Shown: piece after piece, positions 14,777-21,071 of the stretch | Numbering within the stretch: position 1 is the stretch's first letter | Layout: every line of letters begins with the position of its first letter | Source: Bacillota bacterium | GTDB taxonomy: Bacteria > Bacillota > DTU065 | DNA: 21,071 nucleotides | Direction of reading: 5' to 3' | Assembly: GCA_012842235.1 (NCBI GenBank) | Contig: DUTE01000395.1 | Location: forward strand, 1-21,071 | Made by a program: the position numbers and the translations under genes | Notes under the pieces: generated by a model | What the model was told of the DNA's origin: nothing | Database searches by the model: none | What the model saw: only the letters and a program-made list of their open reading frames with translations

Positions 14777-14887
14777 GATAAAAAGCAAAAAGCACTTACT
14801 ATTTGAGGAGTTAAGGTCACCCCAAAAAGTTAGGCCAAAATCTAACAGATTGGGGGTCGGCTCAAGTAAGTGCTTTTTGCTTTTATC
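14777..14887. repeat. Long composite hairpin, possible terminator with an insertion-sequence relic in its loop
   Basis: The outer arms 14781-14800 and 14865-14884 are perfectly complementary over 20 bp and end in T-rich sequence on both strands, so they may form the terminator of the fic gene (stop 14969). The interior (about 14804-14864) begins TGAG, ends CTCA and contains nested pairs: CCCCAA (14820-14825) with TTGGGG (14850-14855), and GTTAG (14829-14833) with CTAAC (14842-14846). The interior ends resemble IS3-family inverted repeats from memory (ACCCCAAAAAGTTAG). Confidence 0.6.
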
Positions 14888-14968
14888 TGCAGGATGTTTT
14901 TATACCTAGCATAGTCCTCTCTACTGAGTAGTTATATCTATTTAAGTAGGTTAAACAGGCTCGAAAAC

Positions 14969-16045
14969 TTAGGAAAGAATATCCATTAAGTCATAAAACA
15001 TGTAGATTCTGTTTCTTTTCCTGTCGTCCCCGTATATTTTGGTGTTTTTTTCTAACTCGCCAGTATATCTCCTTGCTGTATTATAGCTTACTCCTAATTC
15101 ATCTTGCATATTTTTTACTGTAAAAACGGGGTTTTGAAAGATAAACGAAATTGCATCCTCTCTTATTTTGTGAGCTTTCGCAAACTCGATCATGTCATTG
15201 TATAGACCTTCAATAGTAATTAGCTTATCAATGTATTTGTCTGCCTGTTTGATCGATGAGTCTAAAAAGAATATTAACCATTCCTTCCACTTAGGTTTTT
15301 CTAATCTTAACCCGTTTAAAAGAGCATAATATTTGTGTTTATTCTTCTCTAGTTCTTCACTGATAAAAAAAGCAGGGTGAGAGATTACGCCTTTTGCTAA
15401 AAGATATATAATGATTAAAATTCTACCCAGCCTACCATTTCCATCTAAAAAAGGATGTATGGTTTCAAATTGTCCATGTATTATACCAGCCCTTGCAATA
15501 GGACCAAAGTCATCCTCATATTCATCGTTTATATACCGCTCTAAATTTGCCATATAATCAGGTACTGCAAATGGTTCTGGGGGGATGTATGTTGCATCTT
15601 TAATGTTAGATGTAGGCCCAAGAAAGTTTTGGCTCTTTCTATATTCTCCAGGACTTCTGTTTTGTCCCCGACTATTTCTTAATAAGGTTTCATGCAACTT
15701 GCAAAACATTCTATTGGAAATAGGTATATTTTCTAACAGTATCTCAGCCTGTTTTATTGCTTCAAAATAGTTAAGAACTTCCACAATATCCTCGTTTTTC
15801 TTACCAGTAGCCCCTACCATCATTACCTCACTAAAACTTGCCTCTGTCCCTTCTATCCTTGTTGACTGTATAGACTCACTCATAGAAAACAACATAAGAA
15901 GCTCTCTTTTTATTGGTGATCTTTCTAAAATCGAGTTGAACTTTTCGATTCTAGCTCTTGCCTCATTTTCTATCTTGAGGATTTCAATTATTTCCCTATC
16001 AGTAAGTTCTACTGGCAAAAAGTTTGGTTTAAATGGTTTTTTCAT
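14969..16045 (-). CDS. Fic-domain protein with autoinhibitory motif (class II, AMP-transferase type)
   Basis: A 358-aa cytoplasmic protein. Numbered from the ATG, the catalytic motif HPFLDGNGRLGR is at 197-208, complete with the active histidine H197. An N-terminal inhibitory helix carries STRIEG (61-66, the S/T-x3-E-G pattern), whose glutamate E65 blocks ATP until released, so this is a class II Fic. Fic_N (PF13784) and Fic (PF02661) domains are followed by a helical tail ending in a winged-helix-like segment (VKNMQDELGVSYNTARRY). These enzymes attach AMP to protein hydroxyls. The open frame reaches a GTG at 16054, but that GTG is part of the ribosome site AAGGGGTGA, so the ATG 8 nt downstream was chosen. 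No antitoxin neighbour is seen. The target is unknown. Confidence 0.92.
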   Translation of the reverse strand: MKKPFKPNFLPVELTDREIIEILKIENEARARIEKFNSILERSPIKRELLMLFSMSESIQSTRIEGTEASFSEVMMVGATGKKNEDIVEVLNYFEAIKQAEILLENIPISNRMFCKLHETLLRNSRGQNRSPGEYRKSQNFLGPTSNIKDATYIPPEPFAVPDYMANLERYINDEYEDDFGPIARAGIIHGQFETIHPFLDGNGRLGRILIIIYLLAKGVISHPAFFISEELEKNKHKYYALLNGLRLEKPKWKEWLIFFLDSSIKQADKYIDKLITIEGLYNDMIEFAKAHKIREDAISFIFQNPVFTVKNMQDELGVSYNTARRYTGELEKNTKIYGDDRKRNRIYMFYDLMDILS

Positions 16046-16063
16046 TTCTTTCACCCCTTATTA

Positions 16064-16091
16064 ATTATATTACAATCTGTGGTTATTTCAA
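16064..16091 (-). promoter_or_regulatory. Strong promoter of the fic gene
   Basis: Minus strand TTGAAA (16091-16086), 16-nt spacer, TATAAT (16069-16064). The expected transcript starts only a few bases before the ribosome site at about 16052-16060, giving a short leader. Confidence 0.75.
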
Positions 16092-16103
16092 TTATTTCCT
16101 TTT

Positions 16104-16150
16104 TTTGAAACAAATAACATATTATAAACTGCTTACTGACTTGTTTCAAA
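16104..16150. repeat. 10-bp inverted repeat upstream of the fic promoter
   Basis: TTTGAAACAA (16104-16113) and TTGTTTCAAA (16141-16150) are perfect complements, 27 bp apart. The pair lies between the nagB terminator and the fic -35 box, a place suited to a regulator site. Confidence 0.45.
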
Positions 16151-16151
16151 G

Positions 16152-16181
16152 AAAAAAATGTGGCGTTTGCCAACGCCACAT
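16152..16181 (-). terminator. Intrinsic terminator of nagB
   Basis: A 10-bp perfect stem (16158-16167 with 16172-16181) and loop TGCC. On the minus strand it is followed by seven T. It lies 35 nt past the nagB stop. Confidence 0.92.
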
Positions 16182-16215
16182 TAATAAAGTTCACTATAAA
16201 GCTTATTTGCTCCCA

Positions 16216-16947
16216 TTATTTAGAGACCTTTACTGCTGCCTCTTTGTCTAAAAACAACACTACATCTTGGTGTAGCTGAAGAAGACTTCCTGGAACCTCA
16301 GTCGTTACTATTCCGTTGGTAGTACCGTAAATTGCATCTTTTTTTGAGGAACCGTTGGCAAGAAGAATGATTCTCCTAGAACGTAAAATTGATCCTACAC
16401 CCATGGTTAGTGCTTCTTTGGGAACATCTTCTTTGCGCTCAAAGAAGCGGGAGTTAGCTTCAATTGTCTCTTCTGCTAATTGCACAACATAAGAGTTTGC
16501 TGGCAATTCTTTGGCAGGCTCGTTAAAACCGATGTGTGCATTTACGCCAATACCAAGGATCATCAGATCAATACCACCGACTTTTTCTATAGCCTCTTCA
16601 TAGCGTTGGCACTCAGCTTCAGGATCTTTAGCTGTACCTACAAGGAAATTAATATTTTCAGGTTTGATATTGACATGTTTAAAGAAAGTATCTTCCATAA
16701 AGTAGCGGTAGCTTTGATCATGATCACTGCTTAGTCCACGATATTCATCTAAGTTAAAGGTTGTCACCTGACTAAAATCAAGACCTTCTTCTTTGTGTAG
16801 CCTGATTAATTCTTTATACATACCTATGGGGGTACTTCCTGTAGGAAGACCTAAGACAATGTCTGGCTTAGCTTTAACTGCTTCAGCGACAAACCTTGCA
16901 GCCTCTTTGCTCATCTCATCATAGGTGTTTGTAATGACAAATCTCAC
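16216..16947 (-). CDS. nagB: Glucosamine-6-phosphate deaminase
   Basis: A 243-aa enzyme that converts glucosamine-6-phosphate to fructose-6-phosphate and ammonia in the cytoplasm, the last step of amino-sugar and cell-wall salvage into glycolysis. Hallmarks are GLPTGSTPIGMY (33-44), FNLDEYRGL with the general base D67, and LGIGVNAHIGFNEPA (131-145) with H138 and E143. Length is short, like Gram-positive NagB lacking the allosteric C-terminal extension of the E. coli enzyme. The start is GTG, 8 nt after AAGGAG. It diverges from namZ across a 170-nt gap. No nagA or PTS gene is in the window. Confidence 0.96.
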   Translation of the reverse strand: MRFVITNTYDEMSKEAARFVAEAVKAKPDIVLGLPTGSTPIGMYKELIRLHKEEGLDFSQVTTFNLDEYRGLSSDHDQSYRYFMEDTFFKHVNIKPENINFLVGTAKDPEAECQRYEEAIEKVGGIDLMILGIGVNAHIGFNEPAKELPANSYVVQLAEETIEANSRFFERKEDVPKEALTMGVGSILRSRRIILLANGSSKKDAIYGTTNGIVTTEVPGSLLQLHQDVVLFLDKEAAVKVSK

Positions 16948-17024
16948 TTAACTCTCTCCTTTTTCTTTTTACCATCTACTTCTTATTCTCCAATTTTTTG
17001 CCGTTCCCTGCAAAACAAGATTAG

Positions 17025-17040
17025 GCACTTAAGCACTTAA
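17025..17040. repeat. Tandem 8-bp repeat between nagB and namZ
   Basis: GCACTTAA occurs twice head to tail (17025-17032 and 17033-17040) in the 170-nt divergent region. It could be a regulator site shared by nagB and namZ, but no clear -35/-10 boxes were found on either side. Confidence 0.3.
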
Positions 17041-17117
17041 CTAAAAAAGTAGGACAAATTTTGGTTTAGGAGAACTGTATTTGTGTAGAGTGAATTAACT
17101 AAAAGGAGGTAATATTT

Positions 17118-18275
17118 ATGGCTAAAGTTAAATTAGGTGTTGAAAATCTTCTTGAAGATAAACTTCATCTTTTATCAGGTAAAAGAGTTGGCCTAATTAC
17201 AAGTCCAACCGGTTTAGACAGTAAACTCAATTCTACAGTAGATCTCTTGTTTCAAGCAGGAGTAAATTTAACTGCACTCTTTGGCCCTGAACATGGTGTA
17301 AGGGGTAATGCTCAAGCTGGAGTTGAGGTTGGCTCTGAAGTCGATGAAAAAACCAAACTTCCTGTTCATTCTCTTTATGGTTCTACTAGAAAACCAACCC
17401 CTGAAATGCTCAAAGAAGTAGATGTATTAATTTTTGACATGCAAGATGTTGGATGTCGTTATTATACCTTTAATTATACCATGGCCTATGCCCAAGAAGC
17501 AGCCCATGAGCACGGTTTAGACTTTATTGTTTTAGATAGGCCTAATCCACTTGGTGGTTTAGAGGTTGAGGGCAATCTTGTACATGAAGGCTTTTTCTCT
17601 TTTGTAGGTGCCTATCCCCTTCCTAACAGATATGGCTTAACAATTGGTGAATTGAGTCTTTATTTTGCGGAAGTATTAGGGGTAGGTAAAGATCCCATAG
17701 TTGTAGAGATGACCGGCTACACAAGAGAGATGTTTTACGAAGATACAGGGCTTTTGTGGGTGCCACCTTCTCCTAATATACCTACAGTAGATACTGCTAT
17801 TGTCTACCCAGGTACCTGTCTTTTTGAAGGAACTAACCTATCTGAAGGAAGAGGTACAACACGTCCATTTGAAATAATTGGTGCACCTTGGCTAGATGCT
17901 TTTGATCTAGCAGATAAACTTAACAACAAAAACCTTCCTGGAGTTCTCTTTAGACCAGTATTCTTTGTACCTACATTCTCTAAACATGCAAACACAGAGT
18001 GCCATGGTATTCATGTCCATGTAACTGATCGCAAGATATTTCAACCATTAAGAGTAGCACTTCATATTCTCTCTTTGGTTTTCCAATATAAAGAAACTGA
18101 GTTTCTCTCTACCAAAAAGGATCGCTACTTCTTTAACCTATTATCAGGTGACCCGAAGATTAAAGATAATATTGAAGCAGGTGTTGATCCTGATGAGATT
18201 TGGGAAAAAGCAAACAATGAAAGTAAAAACTTCTTAAAGAAAGCCAAATCTATCTTACTATATGGGGAGGCCTAA
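17118..18275 (+). CDS. namZ: Exo-beta-N-acetylmuramidase (DUF1343, NamZ, GH171 type)
   Basis: A 385-aa protein of the DUF1343/GH171 family that removes MurNAc from the non-reducing end of peptidoglycan fragments. Family motifs are VGLITSPTG (24-32), LFGPEHGVRG (54-63, with E58 and H59), IFDMQDVGCRYYTF, VLDRPNPLGG, and GTNLSEGRGTTRPFE with the conserved acidic and arginine residues. There is no signal peptide, whereas the Bacillus subtilis homologue is secreted, so here it likely acts on imported muropeptides. The ATG follows AAAGGAGGT by 7 nt. It is 3 nt before a beta-lactamase-fold hydrolase gene, echoing the pairing of namZ and a beta-lactamase-like gene in the B. subtilis MurNAc-recycling cluster. 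Confidence 0.9.
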   Translation: MAKVKLGVENLLEDKLHLLSGKRVGLITSPTGLDSKLNSTVDLLFQAGVNLTALFGPEHGVRGNAQAGVEVGSEVDEKTKLPVHSLYGSTRKPTPEMLKEVDVLIFDMQDVGCRYYTFNYTMAYAQEAAHEHGLDFIVLDRPNPLGGLEVEGNLVHEGFFSFVGAYPLPNRYGLTIGELSLYFAEVLGVGKDPIVVEMTGYTREMFYEDTGLLWVPPSPNIPTVDTAIVYPGTCLFEGTNLSEGRGTTRPFEIIGAPWLDAFDLADKLNNKNLPGVLFRPVFFVPTFSKHANTECHGIHVHVTDRKIFQPLRVALHILSLVFQYKETEFLSTKKDRYFFNLLSGDPKIKDNIEAGVDPDEIWEKANNESKNFLKKAKSILLYGEA

Positions 18276-18278
18276 AAA

Positions 18279-19382
18279 GTGAATGAGTTACCATATACTG
18301 ATCCAAAAACACTAGGTGTTGATCCTAACCGTCTAAAAAGAGCTGAGGATCTACTCACTAAAGCGGTAGAAAATAAAGATACACCTGGTGCTGTTGGTTT
18401 AGTATTGTATAAAAAAAATATTATCGCCCATTATGCAGTTGGTTTTCGCTCCATTCTTCCTCAAAAAACGTTAGTTTCCCAAGATACAATCTATGATTTG
18501 GCATCAGTTAGTAAATGTGTTGGTACAACTACAGCCGCACTTATGCTGCTTGAACAAGGAAAAATCCGTCTTGATGACTCTGTCGCTTATTTCTTCCCTG
18601 AATTTAGTGGTGACAAAGCCCACATTAGATTGAGACATCTTTTGACACACACATCAGGTCTACCTGCATGGTTGCCTATCTATAAAAATACTTGTGATAG
18701 AGAAAGCTGGAAAAACGCACTAGCTAAAACTGAGCTAGAATATAAAACCGATAGTAAAGTAGTCTATAGCTGCCTTGGCTATATTTTACTCGGTCTTATT
18801 TTGGAAAAAGTCGCTGGAGAAACCTTAGATAGTTTCCTAAATAGAGAACTTTTTGAGCCTTTAGGCATGAAAGACACTGGTTATAATATTGCTCCTTCAA
18901 AGCTTGAACGTATTGCTCCTACAGAATACTCTCCTGAAAGAAAATATATTATAACAGGAGAAGTCCACGACGAAAACGCCTACTCTATAGGTGGTGTAAG
19001 TGGGAATGCTGGCCTTTTTTCTACTGCCTATGATCTTAGTTTATTTTCGGCTATGCTTCTTAATGAGGGTATCTGGGATAATAAACAATATCTAACCCCT
19101 CATACTTTAAATTTGATGAATCAAAATCACACAGCTCACTTAAACGATAACCGTGGTCTTGGTTGGGTAAAAAAGGGTGAGTATTCTAGTGGTGGCGATC
19201 TTTTAACTGAAGCAAGCTTTGGCCATACTGGTTTTACAGGAACTTCTCTTTGGCTAGATCCTAAACTTGATTTAGCTATAATTCTTCTGACAAATAGAGT
19301 TCACCCCACAAGGGAAGGAGAAAATGGCGTAATTAGGCTAAGGGCTTTGTTTTCCAATGCTGTTGTAGCTTCTCTACCCTAA
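18279..19382 (+). CDS. Serine beta-lactamase/class C penicillin-binding-fold hydrolase
   Basis: A 367-aa hydrolase of the Beta-lactamase (PF00144) family. Catalytic motifs are SVSK (S76 to K79), YSC (Y163) and FGHTGFTG, which replaces the KTG motif, as in many AmpC-like esterases and peptidases of this family. LLTHTSGLPAW and YSCLGYILLGLILEKVAGE are typical. No signal peptide is seen. The start is GTG at 18279, 8 nt after GGGGAGG that sits at the end of namZ; an ATG at 18283 is out of frame. The 3-nt gap to namZ indicates one operon and a role in muropeptide or cell-wall turnover rather than antibiotic resistance (inference). A strong terminator follows. Confidence 0.9.
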   Translation: MNELPYTDPKTLGVDPNRLKRAEDLLTKAVENKDTPGAVGLVLYKKNIIAHYAVGFRSILPQKTLVSQDTIYDLASVSKCVGTTTAALMLLEQGKIRLDDSVAYFFPEFSGDKAHIRLRHLLTHTSGLPAWLPIYKNTCDRESWKNALAKTELEYKTDSKVVYSCLGYILLGLILEKVAGETLDSFLNRELFEPLGMKDTGYNIAPSKLERIAPTEYSPERKYIITGEVHDENAYSIGGVSGNAGLFSTAYDLSLFSAMLLNEGIWDNKQYLTPHTLNLMNQNHTAHLNDNRGLGWVKKGEYSSGGDLLTEASFGHTGFTGTSLWLDPKLDLAIILLTNRVHPTREGENGVIRLRALFSNAVVASLP

Positions 19383-19390
19383 AGAAAGTG

Positions 19391-19420
19391 AAAGGCACTC
19401 TCAAAAGAGAGTGCCTTTTT
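19391..19420 (+). terminator. Intrinsic terminator of the namZ/hydrolase operon
   Basis: A 12-bp perfect stem (19391-19402 with 19407-19418), loop AAAA, T-run to 19420. It lies between convergent genes and may also stop trpB transcription, though the minus-strand flank is only partly T-rich. Confidence 0.92.
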
Positions 19421-19434
19421 AACTTTTTGCTTTT

Positions 19435-20640
19435 TTATTTGCTAATTTCTCCGTTTAACATATTGGCAATCTGGGTTACATCTTTGTCTCCTCTACCAGA
19501 GAGGTTTACAACAAGAATTTCATCACGAGACAGCTTTGGGGCAAACTTCATAGCATAGGCTACCGCATGAGAACTTTCAAGTGCTGGGATAATACCTTCA
19601 ACTCTACTTAGTTCAAAAAAAGCATCTAATGCTTCTTTGTCGGTTACAGCCTCATAGTCTGCTCTTCCTGTTTCTTTGTAAAAAGAATGCTCAGGACCTA
19701 CACCAGGGTAGTCAAGACCAGCAGCAATTGAGTAAACAGGCAATGGTTCTCCATTTTCATCTTCAAGAGAGTAACATTTAAAGCCATGAATCTGGCCTTT
19801 TTTACCCTTAGTTAATGTTGCTGCATGGTAAGGTGTATCAAGTCCTCTACCAGCTGGCTCAACACCTATAAACTTAACTTCTTTATCATCATAAAAAGGA
19901 GCAAAAAGCCCAATAGCATTACTGCCCCCACCAACACAGGCGATAAGATAATCAGGAAGACGTCCTTCAGCTTGCATGATCTGCTCTTTTGTCTCTTCAC
20001 CTATTACCGACTGAAAATCCCTAACCATCATAGGGTATGGATGTGGTCCTACAGCCGAACCTAACATATAATAAGTAGTTTTGTGGTTTTCAATTAAATC
20101 CTTTAGTGCCTCATCAACAGCATCCTTTAATGTCTTAGTTCCTGTGGTAACTGGTACAACCTTTGCTCCTAAAAGTTCCATCCTAAAAACATTAAGAGCC
20201 TGCCTTTTGGTATCTTCCTCGCCCATATAAATAATACATTCCATACCAAATAAGGCACAAGCTGTTGCTGTAGCAACACCATGTTGCCCTGCGCCTGTTT
20301 CGGCAATAATGCGTTTTTTCCCAAGGCGTTTAGCTAAGAGCACTTGTCCTATAGTGTTATTGATCTTATGAGCCCCTGTGTGATTAAGATCTTCCCTTTT
20401 TAAATAAATTTTGGCTCCACCTAATTTTTCTGTTAGTCTTTCGGCATAATATAGTAGACTCGGACGACCAACATAATTTTTTAAAAGAAAACGAAACTCT
20501 TCATTAAACTCAGGGTCATTTCTAAATTTGAGATAAGCCTCTGCTACATCAGTAAGAACATTTTGTAATTCACTGGGAACAAAAGAACCACCAAATTCCC
20601 CAAAGTAGCCATTTTGGTCTGGTTGCTGTTTGAAATACAC
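19435..20640 (-). CDS. trpB: Tryptophan synthase beta chain (TrpB1 type)
   Basis: A 401-aa PLP enzyme joining indole and serine to give tryptophan. Motifs: [12 protein letters not shown] at 11-22, the Schiff-base lysine K92 in GAHKINN, catalytic E114 in AETGAGQHG (113-121), the phosphate-binding GGGSN (237-241), and [11 protein letters not shown]. This is the TrpB1 class, which normally partners TrpA. The start was set at GTG 20640, preceded by AAGGAGG at 6 nt; the frame stays open to 20751, but that upstream part is the regulatory leader including a terminator. No trpA or other trp gene lies next to it, because the next gene converges. Leader organisation indicates control by tryptophan through attenuation. 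Confidence 0.96.
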   Translation of the reverse strand: MYFKQQPDQNGYFGEFGGSFVPSELQNVLTDVAEAYLKFRNDPEFNEEFRFLLKNYVGRPSLLYYAERLTEKLGGAKIYLKREDLNHTGAHKINNTIGQVLLAKRLGKKRIIAETGAGQHGVATATACALFGMECIIYMGEEDTKRQALNVFRMELLGAKVVPVTTGTKTLKDAVDEALKDLIENHKTTYYMLGSAVGPHPYPMMVRDFQSVIGEETKEQIMQAEGRLPDYLIACVGGGSNAIGLFAPFYDDKEVKFIGVEPAGRGLDTPYHAATLTKGKKGQIHGFKCYSLEDENGEPLPVYSIAAGLDYPGVGPEHSFYKETGRADYEAVTDKEALDAFFELSRVEGIIPALESSHAVAYAMKFAPKLSRDEILVVNLSGRGDKDVTQIANMLNGEISK

Positions 20641-20681
20641 AAATATCCTCCTTCTCCTTGTCCTGAGCCTCTGGAGCCTAT

Positions 20682-20718
20682 AAAAAAAATCTAGGCCTAC
20701 GGTTTGCGCTTGCCTAGA
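20682..20718 (-). terminator. Attenuator terminator in the trpB leader
   Basis: Minus strand TCTAGGC (20718-20712) pairs perfectly with GCCTAGA (20696-20690); the 15-nt loop is followed by eight U (20689-20682). It lies 41 nt before the trpB start and would stop transcription before the gene. Confidence 0.9.
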
Positions 20719-20799
20719 CAGAAACATCTCCTCTTTCTCATCTAAATCCATCTCTTCTCTGCTCGGCTCATCTTGACTCAGCTTATTAATTTTTTAAGC
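20713..20799 (-). promoter_or_regulatory. TRAP-like RNA-binding leader of trpB: 5' stem-loop, periodic (G/U)AG triplets and antiterminator
   Basis: Read on the minus strand. A stem-loop GCTTA-N9-TAAGC (20799-20781) touches the first GAG. Then NAG triplets start at 20779, 20774 (AAG), 20769, 20764, 20759, 20754, 20749 (GGA, a miss), 20744 (UAG), 20739, all exactly 5 nt apart, then GAG at 20733 and 20730. TRAP binds (G/U)AG triplets separated by 2-3 nt. An antiterminator can form: 20746-20741 with 20718-20713 and 20738-20734 with 20724-20720 (11 bp), using the left arm of the terminator. Protein binding to the triplets would free the terminator. Confidence 0.85.
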
Positions 20800-20828
20800 T
20801 TTTTGCTTTGAACGCTTAAGCTTATAAG

Positions 20829-20856
20829 CTTATAAACATTCTCCTTTTTTCGTTAA
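20829..20856 (-). promoter_or_regulatory. Candidate trpB promoter
   Basis: Minus strand TTAACG (20856-20851), 16-nt spacer, TATAAG (20834-20829). The expected start is near 20822, giving a leader that contains the 5' stem-loop and triplets. Two overlapping 14-bp palindromes (20818-20831 and 20822-20835) surround the -10 box. Confidence 0.55.
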
Positions 20857-21071
20857 TCTTCTAAAGCGAAAATTGCCTATCAGATATAAAGGCATACAGG
20901 TATAAAAGCTTATGGGGGTCTAATTCTTTTTTTTCTCGAAAACTCCTTCTTTCAAAGATCTTTTTTTGTTAAAAAGACTTACTTGGGGAATAGATTTTTC
21001 TAAAGATCCCAAACTAATAAAGAGAGGTGATCTAATGAAACGCTACTAAAATAGTTATAATTAAGAAAAAA
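20857..21071. other. Gene-free window edge with a strong ribosome site before a four-codon frame
   Basis: No gene is supported here. On the plus strand, AGAGAGGTG followed by ATG at 21035 looks like a start site, but the frame reads MKRY and stops at 21047-21049. On the minus strand 20859-20966 holds an open stretch without any start codon. The gene beyond the window may explain the plus-strand site. Confidence 0.3.

Noticed and set aside
20641..20751. 37-residue N-terminal extension of TrpB in the same frame
   Set aside because: It reads through the attenuator terminator and the triplet region, has an arginine-rich unlikely sequence, and a much better ribosome site precedes the GTG at 20640.
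20742..20771. Leader peptide MSRAEKRWI with one tryptophan codon next to a stop
   Set aside because: Classic trp leader peptides have tandem Trp codons and a ribosome site; here there is a single Trp and no clear site. The periodic triplets explain the region better, though ribosome-based attenuation is not fully excluded.
20641..20860. T-box riboswitch for trpB
   Set aside because: No conserved GGGTGGNACCGCG-type antiterminator sequence is present.
20859..20966. Minus-strand open stretch of about 35 codons upstream of the trpB promoter
   Set aside because: It contains no ATG, GTG or TTG start and shows no recognisable similarity.
1..21071. CRISPR array, tRNA or rRNA genes
   Set aside because: No regularly spaced repeats with unique spacers and no tRNA or rRNA-like conserved sequence were seen on reading both strands.

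Overview
The window looks like chromosomal DNA of an AT-rich anaerobic Firmicute. Start sites carry strong AGGAGG-type ribosome binding sites, GTG and TTG starts are common, and most transcription units end in hairpin-plus-U-tract terminators. Three proteins have ordinary signal peptides ending in an A-x-A-like site, and the solute-binding protein has no lipobox cysteine. This mildly favours a lineage with an outer membrane (for example Halanaerobiales-like) over a typical single-membrane Clostridium. The assignment is inference, since there is no rRNA or phylogenetic marker comparison here.

Layout, left to right. (1) 57-4045, minus strand: an operon of an amidohydrolase and two FAD oxidoreductases. 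(2) 4046-5647: a divergent intergenic region and an orphan exported ABC solute-binding protein. (3) 5818-9043, plus strand: a tightly spaced set made of a metallophosphoesterase, a ParB-fold/2[4Fe-4S] ferredoxin fusion, a Sir2 deacylase and an exonuclease/endonuclease/phosphatase protein. (4) 9113-10360, minus: an exported DUF4139-like protein. (5) 10580-12252, minus: a thiol-redox operon (small membrane-anchored protein, CcdA, TlpA-like thioredoxin) under a promoter with a CsoR-family-like operator. (6) 12509-14335, minus: an exported FMN/FAD flavoprotein of the fumarate-reductase superfamily, with a strong promoter covered by palindromes. (7) 14336-14968: a long gene-free stretch with direct repeats and a composite hairpin that may hold a tiny insertion-sequence relic. 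(8) 14969-16045, minus: a Fic AMP-transferase-type protein. (9) 16216-19382: nagB, divergent from namZ plus a serine beta-lactamase-like hydrolase, a cell-wall/amino-sugar salvage locus. (10) 19435-20856, minus: a lone trpB with a full attenuator leader.

The best regulatory discovery is the trpB leader. A promoter is followed by a 5' stem-loop, then (G/U)AG triplets repeating almost exactly every 5 nt, an antiterminator, and a terminator with eight U residues. This is the architecture of TRAP (trp RNA-binding attenuation protein) control, here on a stand-alone trpB. The most unusual protein is the ParB-fold/ferredoxin fusion, co-encoded with Sir2 and a phosphoesterase. The gene between the phosphoesterase and Sir2 appears to use a Shine-Dalgarno sequence separated from its start codon by a hairpin.

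No rRNA, tRNA, CRISPR array, complete mobile element or phage gene was seen.
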